Assembly: GCA_036985855.1 (NCBI GenBank)
Contig: BTQL01000003.1
Coordinates: 1 to 64,000, forward strand
DNA from: B3-G11 sp036985855
GTDB taxonomy: Bacteria; Actinomycetota; Acidimicrobiia; Spongiisociales; UBA5794
Direction of reading: 5' to 3'
DNA: 64,000 nucleotides
The position numbers and the translations under genes are program-made. A model generated the notes under the pieces. That model saw nothing but the letters and a program-made list of their open reading frames with translations. It was not told the origin of the DNA and searched no databases. Positions 49,378 to 57,818 of the stretch are shown here, piece by piece. Numbering within the stretch: the stretch's first letter is position 1; every line of letters starts with the position of its first letter.

Positions 49378-49472
49378 TGGTTGCTCCCGGTGTTCGTCTT
49401 CCTTGGAAGCAATGAGGGTACAGACGAGCCGCGCTCCTACCTGACGCTCCTACCCGAAACCTGACACCTGTT

Positions 49473-51326
49473 TCACCAGGCGCCGCCACCGCCACCGCCG
49501 CCACCGCCACCGCCACCTCCGGAGAACCCGCCACCGCCACCGCTCGATGAAGGGGGGCTAAAGGCGCCCGAAAGCGCTGACTCGAGACCTGCGAAGGCGT
49601 TCTCTGTGTGTCCACCCGAGTAGCCATAATTCCCGAACCAGTAGATCGACGAGGTGTCGGCGAGCTCGGGGGGTGCGTGGAGTCTCGCCTGTTCGAGGAC
49701 CTCCTGTGCAACACCGAATGTGATCGCATAGATGAGAAAGCGATCCCAGAGTTCAAGGCTGATCACCGGTGCGTCCGCGAGACGTGAGAAGTCGGAGAGG
49801 TAACGCTTGAAAGCTCCCCAACGCGCAGCCTCCAATGCGCCTTCCCTGGTTCGTTTGACTCGCACCCGTCGGAAGCTCACAACTACAACCAGGATGACCG
49901 CGCCGATCAGCATTCCCACGGCGATCAGGATTGCCATGGCGGCACCTCCAGGTCGGCCGCCGAGTAATCCCGGCAATACAAAAAACGACCCGCCCACGAG
50001 GACAAAGGCCAAGACCACGGTCAATCCGGACGCGAGGTTTCCGCGGGTGTCGAGCAGGTTTCCTCGTTTGATCGAATCAAGCACACGATCACGGAAACTC
50101 TGATAGGTCTTGGCGTTTGAAGCCGCATCATCTCGGATGTCTGAACGGAATTGGTGGAGGGGACGAGGACCGTCGTCAAGGACGCGTTTCACCACCGTCA
50201 GCACGGATTGCTCATAGTCCCTGAATCCGGTTGTCTTGTTCGTGAGGTCCAGCTCGAGGTCCGATATCGTCTCCTGCCGCAGCCCGCCCCAGGTGGAGCG
50301 TTCCGTTTGGATCGGGGTGGCGGTTATCGCACCTTGCCTGATCAGGTCGAACAACGTGGCGGTGAATTCCTTCTCAGACACCTTGCCCTGGGAGAGCAGC
50401 GCTCCAACTTCAGCCGGGGGAAGGTCTGTAGGCGGGGCATGCTCGTAGTCGAGGTCGTAGTTGGCCTTTGGTTCTTTGCCGTACCGAATGTATGTGATGA
50501 GGCCGAGGCCAACCGCAAGCGCGATCGCAGCGAGAATTCCGATGATGAAACCCGTGCGAGCAGCTTCATTGGCTGCTTCGTTCTGGACTGCGAAAAGTGT
50601 CTCCTCATCGAGAATCCTTTGCAGGCCTTTGCCGTTGACCAACCGTGCGCCAGAGGTGGACTCGACCATTGTTGTTGGAAACGCTGTTCTCAGCTCTACC
50701 CAGCTTTCGGAAGGGATATCCGTTGCAACGAGCGCTGGCGATACCCCGTCGTCGCCAAGGGATGTAGATCCCTCGATGCCATAGGGATGCCCCCAGACGT
50801 ATACGTCGCCGGCTTGTGGCTCACCCGGTATGTGGATTCTTGCCGATACCTTGTCTGCGCCTACCGGCCATTGATCTCCCCAGACCTGGAGGTTCACATC
50901 GATCACGTCGTCATATGCCGTCGCGACCCCATCCATCGTGTAGCGGATGGTGAACTCGCGGTTTTCGTCGGTAGCGTCATAGTGCCAGACAATTCGCGTG
51001 TATCCGGGAATCGATGTGACACCGAAGGAACCTGCCGGGGAGAAGCAGCCGAGATCGACACAACCGCCCGGCTGGTATGTTCCGCTCGAATCTGTGACGG
51101 TGATACTGGAGATCGACTCCCCCGGTCGGAGCCGGATGTCTCGATAGGCACCTGAGAACGGTCCCGAAAAGGCATAGTTCAGTCGTTCGGTCACCGACAG
51201 AGAGGCGTCGTCGTTTACGACGACGTCAACGTCGGCTGAGTCGATCCAGAAGGACTTCGCATCCGCCGGATTCGCAAGGACTCCAACAAGAAGTAGTCCA
51301 AGAAGGGGAAGAGCTGCCCGTCGCAT
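49473..51326 (-). CDS. DUF2207 membrane protein with poly-Gly tail
   Basis: The 617-residue protein begins with a signal peptide (ALPLLGLLLVGVLANPADA), followed by a DUF2207 beta-domain (DVDVVVNDDASLSVTERLNY; YAFSGPFSGAYRDIRL), a transmembrane helix near 270, a cytosolic winged domain (GALLSQGKVSEKEFTATLFD), two more helices (TVVLAFVLVGGSFFVLPGLL; AMAILIAVGMLIGAVILVVV), and a glycine-rich end. Residues from about 590 on are almost only Gly and Ser, a tail known in this family. It is encoded 3 bp after lemA, as often seen for DUF2207 with LemA. The role in the envelope is not established. Confidence 0.87.
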   Translation of the reverse strand: MRRAALPLLGLLLVGVLANPADAKSFWIDSADVDVVVNDDASLSVTERLNYAFSGPFSGAYRDIRLRPGESISSITVTDSSGTYQPGGCVDLGCFSPAGSFGVTSIPGYTRIVWHYDATDENREFTIRYTMDGVATAYDDVIDVNLQVWGDQWPVGADKVSARIHIPGEPQAGDVYVWGHPYGIEGSTSLGDDGVSPALVATDIPSESWVELRTAFPTTMVESTSGARLVNGKGLQRILDEETLFAVQNEAANEAARTGFIIGILAAIALAVGLGLITYIRYGKEPKANYDLDYEHAPPTDLPPAEVGALLSQGKVSEKEFTATLFDLIRQGAITATPIQTERSTWGGLRQETISDLELDLTNKTTGFRDYEQSVLTVVKRVLDDGPRPLHQFRSDIRDDAASNAKTYQSFRDRVLDSIKRGNLLDTRGNLASGLTVVLAFVLVGGSFFVLPGLLGGRPGGAAMAILIAVGMLIGAVILVVVVSFRRVRVKRTREGALEAARWGAFKRYLSDFSRLADAPVISLELWDRFLIYAITFGVAQEVLEQARLHAPPELADTSSIYWFGNYGYSGGHTENAFAGLESALSGAFSPPSSSGGGGGFSGGGGGGGGGGGGGAW

Positions 51327-51329
51327 TGG

Positions 51330-51878
51330 TCAGAACTCGACCGTCGGTGCCTCTTGTGCATCTGGGTTTGCGTCGTAGAACTCGCGAGCATCGAACCCTG
51401 CAATTGCAGCGACCATGTTTGTCGGAATCTGTTGCACGGTGTTGTTGTAGCTCAGGACCGTGTCGTTGTAGATCTGACGAGAAATGGCGATCTTGTCTTC
51501 GGTGTCCGAGAGTTCGCCCTGGAGGTTCTGGAAGTTCTCCGATGCCCGGAGTTCGGGGTAGTCCTCGGCAACGGCGAAGAGCTGTCGCAACGCTGAGGTC
51601 AGGAAGTTGTCTGCCTGGGCCTGCTCCGCCGGGGTGCTCGCGGAGTTGCTGGCCCCACGCGCCTCGGTTACGCGTTCGAAGGTCTCGCGCTCATGGCTCG
51701 CGTACCCCTTGACCGTTTCCACGAGATTCGGGATCAGGTCCAAACGTCGTTGGAGCTGAACGTCAACGTGGCTCCACGCCGTGTCGACCCGGTTCCTCCG
51801 CTTGATCAGTTTGTTGTAGGCCTGAACGAGCAACAACCCGACGACGAAGACGACGATGATCGCGATTATCCATCCCAT
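51330..51878 (-). CDS. lemA: LemA family protein
   Basis: The 182-residue protein has a transmembrane start (IIAIIVVFVVGLLLVQAYNK) and the long helical LemA domain: VDTAWSHVDVQLQRRLDLIP, NLVETVKGYASHERETFERV, DYPELRASENFQNLQGELSD and ISRQIYNDTVLSYNNTVQQI. LemA proteins have an outer N terminus and are linked to envelope stress; the function is unknown. ATG 51878 is chosen over the GTG-type frame extension. The DUF2207 gene follows within 3 bp. Confidence 0.92.
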   Translation of the reverse strand: MGWIIAIIVVFVVGLLLVQAYNKLIKRRNRVDTAWSHVDVQLQRRLDLIPNLVETVKGYASHERETFERVTEARGASNSASTPAEQAQADNFLTSALRQLFAVAEDYPELRASENFQNLQGELSDTEDKIAISRQIYNDTVLSYNNTVQQIPTNMVAAIAGFDAREFYDANPDAQEAPTVEF

Positions 51879-52134
51879 GGGGGGAGTGTAGACCAAGCGC
51901 CAAGCCCCCAACGGATTGTCGCGAGCATCGTTGGTCGTGTCGGCCAGAGGGATCCGCTATGGCATTGCGGGGTAGAAATGCAAGTAGCACGATGAGTGTT
52001 GTGACCGCTGCGGCGATCATCGCGACCCACATGTTCTGGAATACCTGAAGGCGGATCTCGAGTCCGGCTCGACCGATACGTAAGTCTGTAGTCGTCTCGG
52101 TTGTTCGGGACGCTCCATAGTGGTCTGGTCCCAC
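51763..52134 (-). CDS. Possible small membrane ORF, uncertain
   Basis: Between lemA and the malic enzyme a GTG-initiated frame reads an amphipathic segment (LRIGRAGLEIRLQVFQNMWV) and a clear hydrophobic helix (AMIAAAVTTLIVLLAFL), after which the residues become Arg/Gly-rich and run out of frame into lemA. Only the first 60 residues look coding. It may be a real short membrane protein with a shifted end, a remnant, or chance. The rest of the 51879-52206 gap shows nothing else. Confidence 0.28.
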   Translation of the reverse strand: MGPDHYGASRTTETTTDLRIGRAGLEIRLQVFQNMWVAMIAAAVTTLIVLLAFLPRNAIADPSGRHDQRCSRQSVGGLALGLHSPHGMDNRDHRRLRRRVVARSGLQQTDQAEEPGRHGVEPR

Positions 52135-52206
52135 ACCGTCGGTGTCGCGCTGGAGACATTCGAGCGCGCGATGTACTGTCCATCACGGTGTCGATAGGCT
52201 GAGGGT

Positions 52207-53964
52207 ATGAACGTAGCTCAGACGCGCGGTAACAGCAGGAACCTCACGAGTTTCAGCCCCGTCACGGATCACAACACCGGAGTGCGATATCTGCCCGTCG
52301 CGAAACGAGGTGATGCCCTCCTGAGCGACGGATTCCTGAACAAGGGAGACGCGTTCTCCCGTGACGAGCGATCGATGTTCGGCCTGTCGGGGATGCTGCC
52401 CGATCACGTTGCCTCGATCGAGGAGCAATTGCTTCGGGTCCGCGTGCAGTACGACTCAAAGGTCAGAGATATCGACAAGAACGTGTATCTGAACGCGCTC
52501 ATGGACCGAAACGAGACGCTGTTCTGTCGATTCGTCCTCGAGAATCTCGAAGAAGTCGTGCCGGTGATCTACACACCTGTCGTGGCGCGGACGTGCTCAC
52601 ACTGGAGCAGGATCTATCGGACCGCCCGTGGTCTCTACATCACGCCGCGAGACCGAGGTCGAATCGCCGACCTTCTCCAGGCGCGCCCTGTCGAGCAGCC
52701 ACCTGTGATCGTTGCCACGGACAACGAGCGCATACTTGGAATCGGCGATCAGGGTGCTGGAGGAATGGGAATCCCGATCGGGAAGCTCGCCCTCTACACC
52801 GCCGCGGCCGGCATCCATCCAGCGAGGTGCATTCCCATTTCGATCGATGTCGGCACGAATAACAGCGAGTTACTCGACGACCCCCTCTATGTCGGCTACC
52901 GCCAGCCTCGATTGAGAGGCGAGGAGTACGACGAATTGATCGACGAGTTCGTTGACGCTGTCCGCATGGTGTTCCCTGGTGCCCTGCTTCAGTGGGAGGA
53001 CTTTGCGAACCGCACGAGCTTCAAGAACCTCGATCGTCATCGGAAACGGATCACGTCGTTCAACGACGACATCCAGGGCACCGCGGCCATGGTCGTCGGC
53101 GGCCTCATCGCTGCGACGAACTCGATCGAAACGCCTTTCAACGACCACAAGGTTGTCATCGCCGGTGCTGGCTCCGCCGGCCACGGGATCCGTGGACAGA
53201 TCGCCAGGGCGATGGAGGCGGCCGGCGCCGACATCGAAAAGGCGACTCACCAGATTTTCGTGCTTGACAGTCGGGGATTGGTCACATCGGATCGGCGCAT
53301 ACTGTCCGCTATCAAGGCGGACCTTGCGACCTCAGCAGATGTAGTGGCGGAGTGGGATGGAACCGAGAACCCACGCTCACTGCTTGATGTGGTGTCCCAT
53401 GTTCAACCGAGTGTGCTCATCGGCGTGAGCGGTACCGCAGGACTGTTCACCGAAGAAGTGATCACCACGATGGGCAAGCATTGCGAACGCCCGATCATTC
53501 TGCCTCTCTCCAACCCGACGAGTCATACCGAGGTGACGCCATCCCACGCGATTCAATGGACGGAAGGCCGTGCGATCGTCGCGACCGGTTCGCCGTTTGC
53601 GCCCGTCGATTACCACGGAGAGGTCCACCGTGTTGGCCAAGGAAACAACGTCTTCATTTTCCCCGGCATGGGTCTCGGTGTGATAACAGTCAGGGCTCGA
53701 GAGGTCACCGACGGAATGTTCCTTGCGGCGGCCCATGCCCTTGCAGACAAGACCGGACCCGAGTTGGTTGCTCAGGGTCAGATCTATCCGAATATCGCAG
53801 ATGTTCGCGACGTGTCGCGTGCCGTGGCGATCGCTGTTGGCGCAAAGGCCATTGAAGAAGGCGTGGCCGACCCTGTGGACGATCTCGAGTCGATGATCGA
53901 CGCTGAGATGTGGACAGCCGAGTACCTGCCGTATCGCCAGATCGGGAAGGGACTGATGACATAG
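52207..53964 (+). CDS. maeA: NAD-dependent malic enzyme
   Basis: The 585-residue protein matches the large SfcA/MaeA-type malic enzyme: LPDHVASIEEQLLRVRVQYD, PVIYTPVVARTCSHWSRIYR (catalytic Tyr), ERILGIGDQGAGGMGIPIGK (catalytic Lys region), FANRTSFKNLDRHRKRITSF, DDIQGTAAMVVGGLIAA (metal Asp) and the NAD fold VVIAGAGSAGHGIRGQIARA. It decarboxylates malate to pyruvate with reduction of NAD. ATG 52207 is directly preceded by GAGGGT. It supplies pyruvate that could be used by the OFOR at the right end. Confidence 0.95.
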   Translation: MNVAQTRGNSRNLTSFSPVTDHNTGVRYLPVAKRGDALLSDGFLNKGDAFSRDERSMFGLSGMLPDHVASIEEQLLRVRVQYDSKVRDIDKNVYLNALMDRNETLFCRFVLENLEEVVPVIYTPVVARTCSHWSRIYRTARGLYITPRDRGRIADLLQARPVEQPPVIVATDNERILGIGDQGAGGMGIPIGKLALYTAAAGIHPARCIPISIDVGTNNSELLDDPLYVGYRQPRLRGEEYDELIDEFVDAVRMVFPGALLQWEDFANRTSFKNLDRHRKRITSFNDDIQGTAAMVVGGLIAATNSIETPFNDHKVVIAGAGSAGHGIRGQIARAMEAAGADIEKATHQIFVLDSRGLVTSDRRILSAIKADLATSADVVAEWDGTENPRSLLDVVSHVQPSVLIGVSGTAGLFTEEVITTMGKHCERPIILPLSNPTSHTEVTPSHAIQWTEGRAIVATGSPFAPVDYHGEVHRVGQGNNVFIFPGMGLGVITVRAREVTDGMFLAAAHALADKTGPELVAQGQIYPNIADVRDVSRAVAIAVGAKAIEEGVADPVDDLESMIDAEMWTAEYLPYRQIGKGLMT

Positions 53965-53992
53965 TCAGACCCTCGCTGGGGCTGGTGCACCA

Positions 53993-55138
53993 CTAGATTC
54001 CCATCCCTCTTCCGATGATCTCTTTCATGATTTCGGTTGTACCGCCATAGATCGTTTGGACTCTGGCATCGACATAGGCCCTGGCGATCGGATATTCCAT
54101 CATGTAGCCGTAGCCGCCGTGCATCTGGACGCCCATGTCGACAACTCTGCAGAGCATCTCGGTCGTCCACCACTTTGCTTCGGCCGCCTGCTCGATCGAA
54201 AGGTTGCCTTCGATGTGCTCCTGGAGAAGTCGGTCGACGAAAACGCGACCGATGTCAACCTCGGTCTTTGCCTCTGCCAGCCGGAATCGGTTGTGTTGGA
54301 AGCGCCCGATGGGGCGACCGAACGCCTCGCGCTCCTTTGCGTAGTCCAAGGTCAGACGGAGAGCTGCCTCTGCGCCTGCGACTGCGCCTATCGCGATCGA
54401 CAGCCTTTCTTGGGGGAGGTTGGCCACGAGCTGGGAGAACCCCATGCCCTCCTCGCCCAGCCGATTGGCAACCGGAACCGCTACGTCGTTGAAGAACAGT
54501 TCTGCGGTGTCCTGGGCGTGGAGGCCCATCTTTTCGAGGTTTCGGCCGCGCTCGAACCCATTCATACCGTCTTGAACCACGAGCAACGTCAAGCCGGCGT
54601 GTGGATCATCGGAGGTGCGAGCGACGATGATCACGAGGTCAGCGTTGATGCCGCTCGATATGAATGTCTTCGAGCCATTGAGGACGTATGTGTCACCCTC
54701 GAGTCTCGCGGTCGTCGCGATGCCTGACAGATCCGACCCTGTTCCTGGTTCTGTCATCGCGATCGCGGTCATCAGGTCGCCGTTGGCGAGTCCCGGCAAC
54801 CATCTGTCCTTCTGCTCCTCATCGCAGTAGGTCAGGAAGTAGGGCACACAGATGTCGTTGTGGAGCGTTATGCACATGCTCGACGATCCCGCTCCGCCGC
54901 CTGTGAACACTTCGGTGATCACCGCGTTGTATCGGAAGTCGTCAACCCCTCCGCCGCCGTGCTCTTCGGGGATGGCCATGCCTAGCAATCCTGCCCGGCC
55001 TGCTTTGCGGAACATCTCTTTGTCGACCTTGCCGTCGTGTTCCCACTGGTCGACGTTCGGCAGGATCTCCTTCTCCATGAATCGCTTAACCGACTGGCGG
55101 AACAGCTCGTGGTCTGGTTCAAAGACTGTGCGTCGCAT
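53993..55138 (-). CDS. Acyl-CoA dehydrogenase
   Basis: The 381-residue flavoprotein has the FAD/substrate segments AIAMTEPGTGSDLSGIATTA, NGSKTFISSG, KMGLHAQDTAELFFNDVAVP, the second FAD motif REAFGRPIGRFQ, QMHGGYGYMMEYPIAR and the active-site neighbourhood IYGGTTEIMKEIIGRGMG. In many family members the catalytic Glu lies in the YxGTxEI segment, and here it is present. It performs alpha,beta-dehydrogenation of acyl-CoA in fatty-acid or branched-chain catabolism; the chain length is unknown. A 310-bp gap upstream separates it from tryptophanase. Confidence 0.93.
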   Translation of the reverse strand: MRRTVFEPDHELFRQSVKRFMEKEILPNVDQWEHDGKVDKEMFRKAGRAGLLGMAIPEEHGGGGVDDFRYNAVITEVFTGGGAGSSSMCITLHNDICVPYFLTYCDEEQKDRWLPGLANGDLMTAIAMTEPGTGSDLSGIATTARLEGDTYVLNGSKTFISSGINADLVIIVARTSDDPHAGLTLLVVQDGMNGFERGRNLEKMGLHAQDTAELFFNDVAVPVANRLGEEGMGFSQLVANLPQERLSIAIGAVAGAEAALRLTLDYAKEREAFGRPIGRFQHNRFRLAEAKTEVDIGRVFVDRLLQEHIEGNLSIEQAAEAKWWTTEMLCRVVDMGVQMHGGYGYMMEYPIARAYVDARVQTIYGGTTEIMKEIIGRGMGI

Positions 55139-55359
55139 GGGGCCACGCTAACGCGTGACGGAGCACAGAGAAGAGACCGCTCGGTTGAATGGCCATTGAC
55201 AGGAGGCGACGACGGCGCGAGATTGGAGATACACAACAGATTTGAGACCGGCCGCCGTGTCGACAGAGGATCAACACGAAGGCAGATGCCGGAAGCATCT
55301 GAAACCCACGTCGGTTAACGGCAGCGATCAGAACGCCGTCACGGTGGGTCGGTTTGCAT
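55139..55359. other. Intergenic stretch upstream of acyl-CoA dehydrogenase
   Basis: No credible gene was seen. The stretch holds a short hairpin (AGATGC-CGGAA-GCATCT around 55284-55300) and several GC-rich palindromic words, so a structured 5' leader is possible, but no known riboswitch class was recognised. Confidence 0.4.
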
Positions 55360-55386
55360 GAGAGGGACCTCGGTGAGGTCCCTCTC
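55360..55386. terminator. 12-bp hairpin terminator after tryptophanase
   Basis: GAGAGGGACCTC (55360-55371) and GAGGTCCCTCTC (55375-55386) form a perfect 12-bp stem with a 3-nt loop. It lies 63 bp past the minus-strand tryptophanase stop. No poly-T follows, as for the other hairpins here. Confidence 0.7.
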
Positions 55387-55448
55387 TCTCGTCCATACCC
55401 AGACACGACGACTTTGACCGCAGGAGTGTCCGTGGCCAACCGTCCGAT

Positions 55449-56828
55449 CTAGATCGGTTCGAACCTCGCCGTGAAGTGGCGCAACCACGCTGCCTGCTCG
55501 ACAATGCGATAACCGCCCAACTCGCCGGCGCGGTTTGCGACGTCGATGACGACCTCGGCGACGTAGTCGATGTGGCTCTGGGTGTATGTCCTTCGTGGAA
55601 TCGCCAAGCGCACAAGTTCCATTGCGGCACGTTCGTCCGGCCCACCGTTGGGATCGCGGCGTCCGAACATCACGGATCCGATCTCGACCCCGCGAACACC
55701 GCCGGCTCGATACAGCTCGATTGCCAGGGATTGGGCCGGGTATTCGTGTGGCGGAACGTGCGGAAGGAGGGCAGCAGCGTCGAGATATACCGCATGACCT
55801 CCTGAAGGCTGGACGATGGGCATTCCACCATCGCTCACGGTTTTCGCGAGGTATGCCGTTGAACGAATCCGGTACCGCAGGTAGTTCTCGTCGAGCACCT
55901 CGTTGAGTCCGACCGCCAACGCTTCGAGGTCGTAGCCGGCGAGCCCGCCGTAGGTGGGGAATCCCTCGGTCAAGATGAGGAGGTTGCGAGCGTTCTGCGC
56001 CCATTCGGCATCGTTGAGGGCAAGGAATCCGCCGATGTTGCTGAGGCCGTCCTTCTTCGCCGACATTGTTGCGCCGTCCACATAGGAGAACATCTCTCGA
56101 GCGATCTCGCGAGGGGTCTTGTTCTCGTATCCATCCTCTCGCATCTTGATGAACCAGGCATTCTCGGCAAAACGGCAGGCATCGAGGAAGAGCGGGATCC
56201 CGAATTCGTCGCAGACCTTCCGTGCGGCACGAACGTTCGCCATAGACACCGGTTGGCCGCCACCGGAGTTGTTCGTCACCGTGATCATCACGAGGGGAAC
56301 ACGATCTGTGCCAACCTCCTCGATCGTGGACCGAAGCCGGTCGATGTCCATGTTTCCCTTGAACGGGAGGATCGTTGCCGGGTCCGTGCCACCGGGGATG
56401 ACGATGTCCCTGGCCTCGCCGCCCTGAAACTCCACATTGGCACGGGTAGTGTCGAAGTGCGTGTTGTTCGGTACGACATCGCCTTCTTCCACGGCCACGC
56501 TGAAGAGGATCCTCTCTGCCGCACGGCCCTGGTGGGTTGGAATGACATGGTCGAAACCGGTGATGGCCTTGACCGTCTCCTCGAAACGGAAGAACGACCG
56601 GCTTCCGGCGTATGTTTCGTCGCCTCGCATCATTCCAGCCCATTGATCAGAAGACATTGCTCCGGTCCCCGAGTCAGTGAGAAGATCGATGATGACCTCG
56701 TCGGCGTGGAGTCCGAACAGGTTGTATCCCGCTCTGTCGAGAGCGGCTTCCCTCGTCGCGACATCGGGCAGGTCGATAGCTTGGACGGTGTGAATCCGGA
56801 ACGGTTCGATGATGGTCTTGTAGTCCAT
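55449..56828 (-). CDS. tnaA: Tryptophanase (beta-eliminating lyase)
   Basis: The 459-residue PLP enzyme belongs to the tryptophanase/tyrosine phenol-lyase family: FGLHADEVIIDLLTDSGTGA, THQGRAAERILF, PLFLDACRFAENAWFI, and the PLP lysine near residue 259 in TMSAKKDGLSNIGGF. Specificity markers point to tryptophanase: GVRGVEIGSVMFG (no MERG arginine of TPL) and C-terminal LRHFTARF, where tryptophanase has His and TPL usually Phe. It converts L-tryptophan to indole, pyruvate and ammonia. No tnaC leader or tnaB permease is adjacent. The ATG is at 56828. Confidence 0.93.
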   Translation of the reverse strand: MDYKTIIEPFRIHTVQAIDLPDVATREAALDRAGYNLFGLHADEVIIDLLTDSGTGAMSSDQWAGMMRGDETYAGSRSFFRFEETVKAITGFDHVIPTHQGRAAERILFSVAVEEGDVVPNNTHFDTTRANVEFQGGEARDIVIPGGTDPATILPFKGNMDIDRLRSTIEEVGTDRVPLVMITVTNNSGGGQPVSMANVRAARKVCDEFGIPLFLDACRFAENAWFIKMREDGYENKTPREIAREMFSYVDGATMSAKKDGLSNIGGFLALNDAEWAQNARNLLILTEGFPTYGGLAGYDLEALAVGLNEVLDENYLRYRIRSTAYLAKTVSDGGMPIVQPSGGHAVYLDAAALLPHVPPHEYPAQSLAIELYRAGGVRGVEIGSVMFGRRDPNGGPDERAAMELVRLAIPRRTYTQSHIDYVAEVVIDVANRAGELGGYRIVEQAAWLRHFTARFEPI

Positions 56829-56897
56829 GAGGTGAGAATACAGAGCACAATGGCGTCTGGCTGCGCCTTGCTCGTTGGAGACCGTATGCCCGGCCGT

Positions 56898-57779
56898 CTA
56901 CCGTCGATTGGCTAGAGCTGATCGATGTTCGGCCACGCGTAATGCCAGGTCTGGGTAGCTGGGGTCGATCTCGTAGCGGTAGTCATCCCACCAGCCATCG
57001 CGGTTGGGATCGAAGTGGCGTGGTCCGGGAATCGCCTGCAATGCTTTCTCCTTCATCTCCACTTCTATCTCGCGGGCACAGTGGAGCACCTCTGTTGCAA
57101 AAACCGGATCGAGGATCTCGAGACGAATCGTCTGTCCGAAGTTGAGATTCGACGAATATGGGTGCTCCCACACCGTTGAGCCGCCGGTCAACACGACGGG
57201 GAGGAGCGGGCGTCCGGAGCGTGCCGAGAGGTGGAACACGCCTTGGTGGAAGGCAGTCTCGATCCCGAGAATCGATCCCTGGGGAAAGACGACGTAGCTC
57301 TCGCCTCTGGCGAACGTTTGTTCCGCTGCACGGATCATCGACCGATATGCAGTAGCCCCGTCGTTGATCGATACAGGACTGTGCCCCGACGCCGTCAGGT
57401 AGCGGCCGAGCAGACGCCACTCGAACAGTTCCTCAGCTGCTGAGAACGATAGATCGAGCGGAAGCCGACCGAGAGCCAGAACGTCTGCGAATCCTTCATG
57501 CAACGGTGCAACCACGTACTGTTCTGATGGATCGATCCGATGCATGCCGTGGGTCTCGATCGTCAGATCGGCCGCCCGAGCGGCACGCGTGGTCCATTCC
57601 CTCTCGGCTTCGTGGAGTCGCGCCCGGTCGCCAGAATTCGCTGCTCGTATCAGGCGTTCGTACCCTGGGCCAAAAAGCAATGCCCCGCGGAGCAGTGAAC
57701 GAAGCTGAAGTCTCCGAGAGACAACGGTCGCCTTGCCGCCGGGAAGGCGATAGCGGTTGATCGCTGAGTCTCTTGGCAT
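56898..57779 (-). CDS. PlsC-like 1-acyl-glycerophosphate acyltransferase
   Basis: The 293-residue protein has the acyltransferase block I HEGFAD (His-X4-Asp), a block III-like VVFPQGSILG (FPQG instead of FPEG), and a PVVLTGG segment. Such enzymes acylate lysophospholipids or related glycerolipids at the inner membrane face. The N terminus is basic without a clear helix. Three in-frame starts (TTG, GTG, ATG) follow each other; ATG 57779 is taken. The stop codon (56898-56900) falls inside a copy of the intergenic CCGTCTA word. Confidence 0.8.
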   Translation of the reverse strand: MPRDSAINRYRLPGGKATVVSRRLQLRSLLRGALLFGPGYERLIRAANSGDRARLHEAEREWTTRAARAADLTIETHGMHRIDPSEQYVVAPLHEGFADVLALGRLPLDLSFSAAEELFEWRLLGRYLTASGHSPVSINDGATAYRSMIRAAEQTFARGESYVVFPQGSILGIETAFHQGVFHLSARSGRPLLPVVLTGGSTVWEHPYSSNLNFGQTIRLEILDPVFATEVLHCAREIEVEMKEKALQAIPGPRHFDPNRDGWWDDYRYEIDPSYPDLALRVAEHRSALANRR

Positions 57780-57818
57780 CACCAATGCAACCCACTTCGA
57801 GCGTGTTCCGTTCCCTGG

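Noticed and set aside
55284..55300. Small hairpin in the leader of the acyl-CoA dehydrogenase gene as a riboswitch
   Set aside because: Only one short stem is visible and no conserved riboswitch core was recognised.
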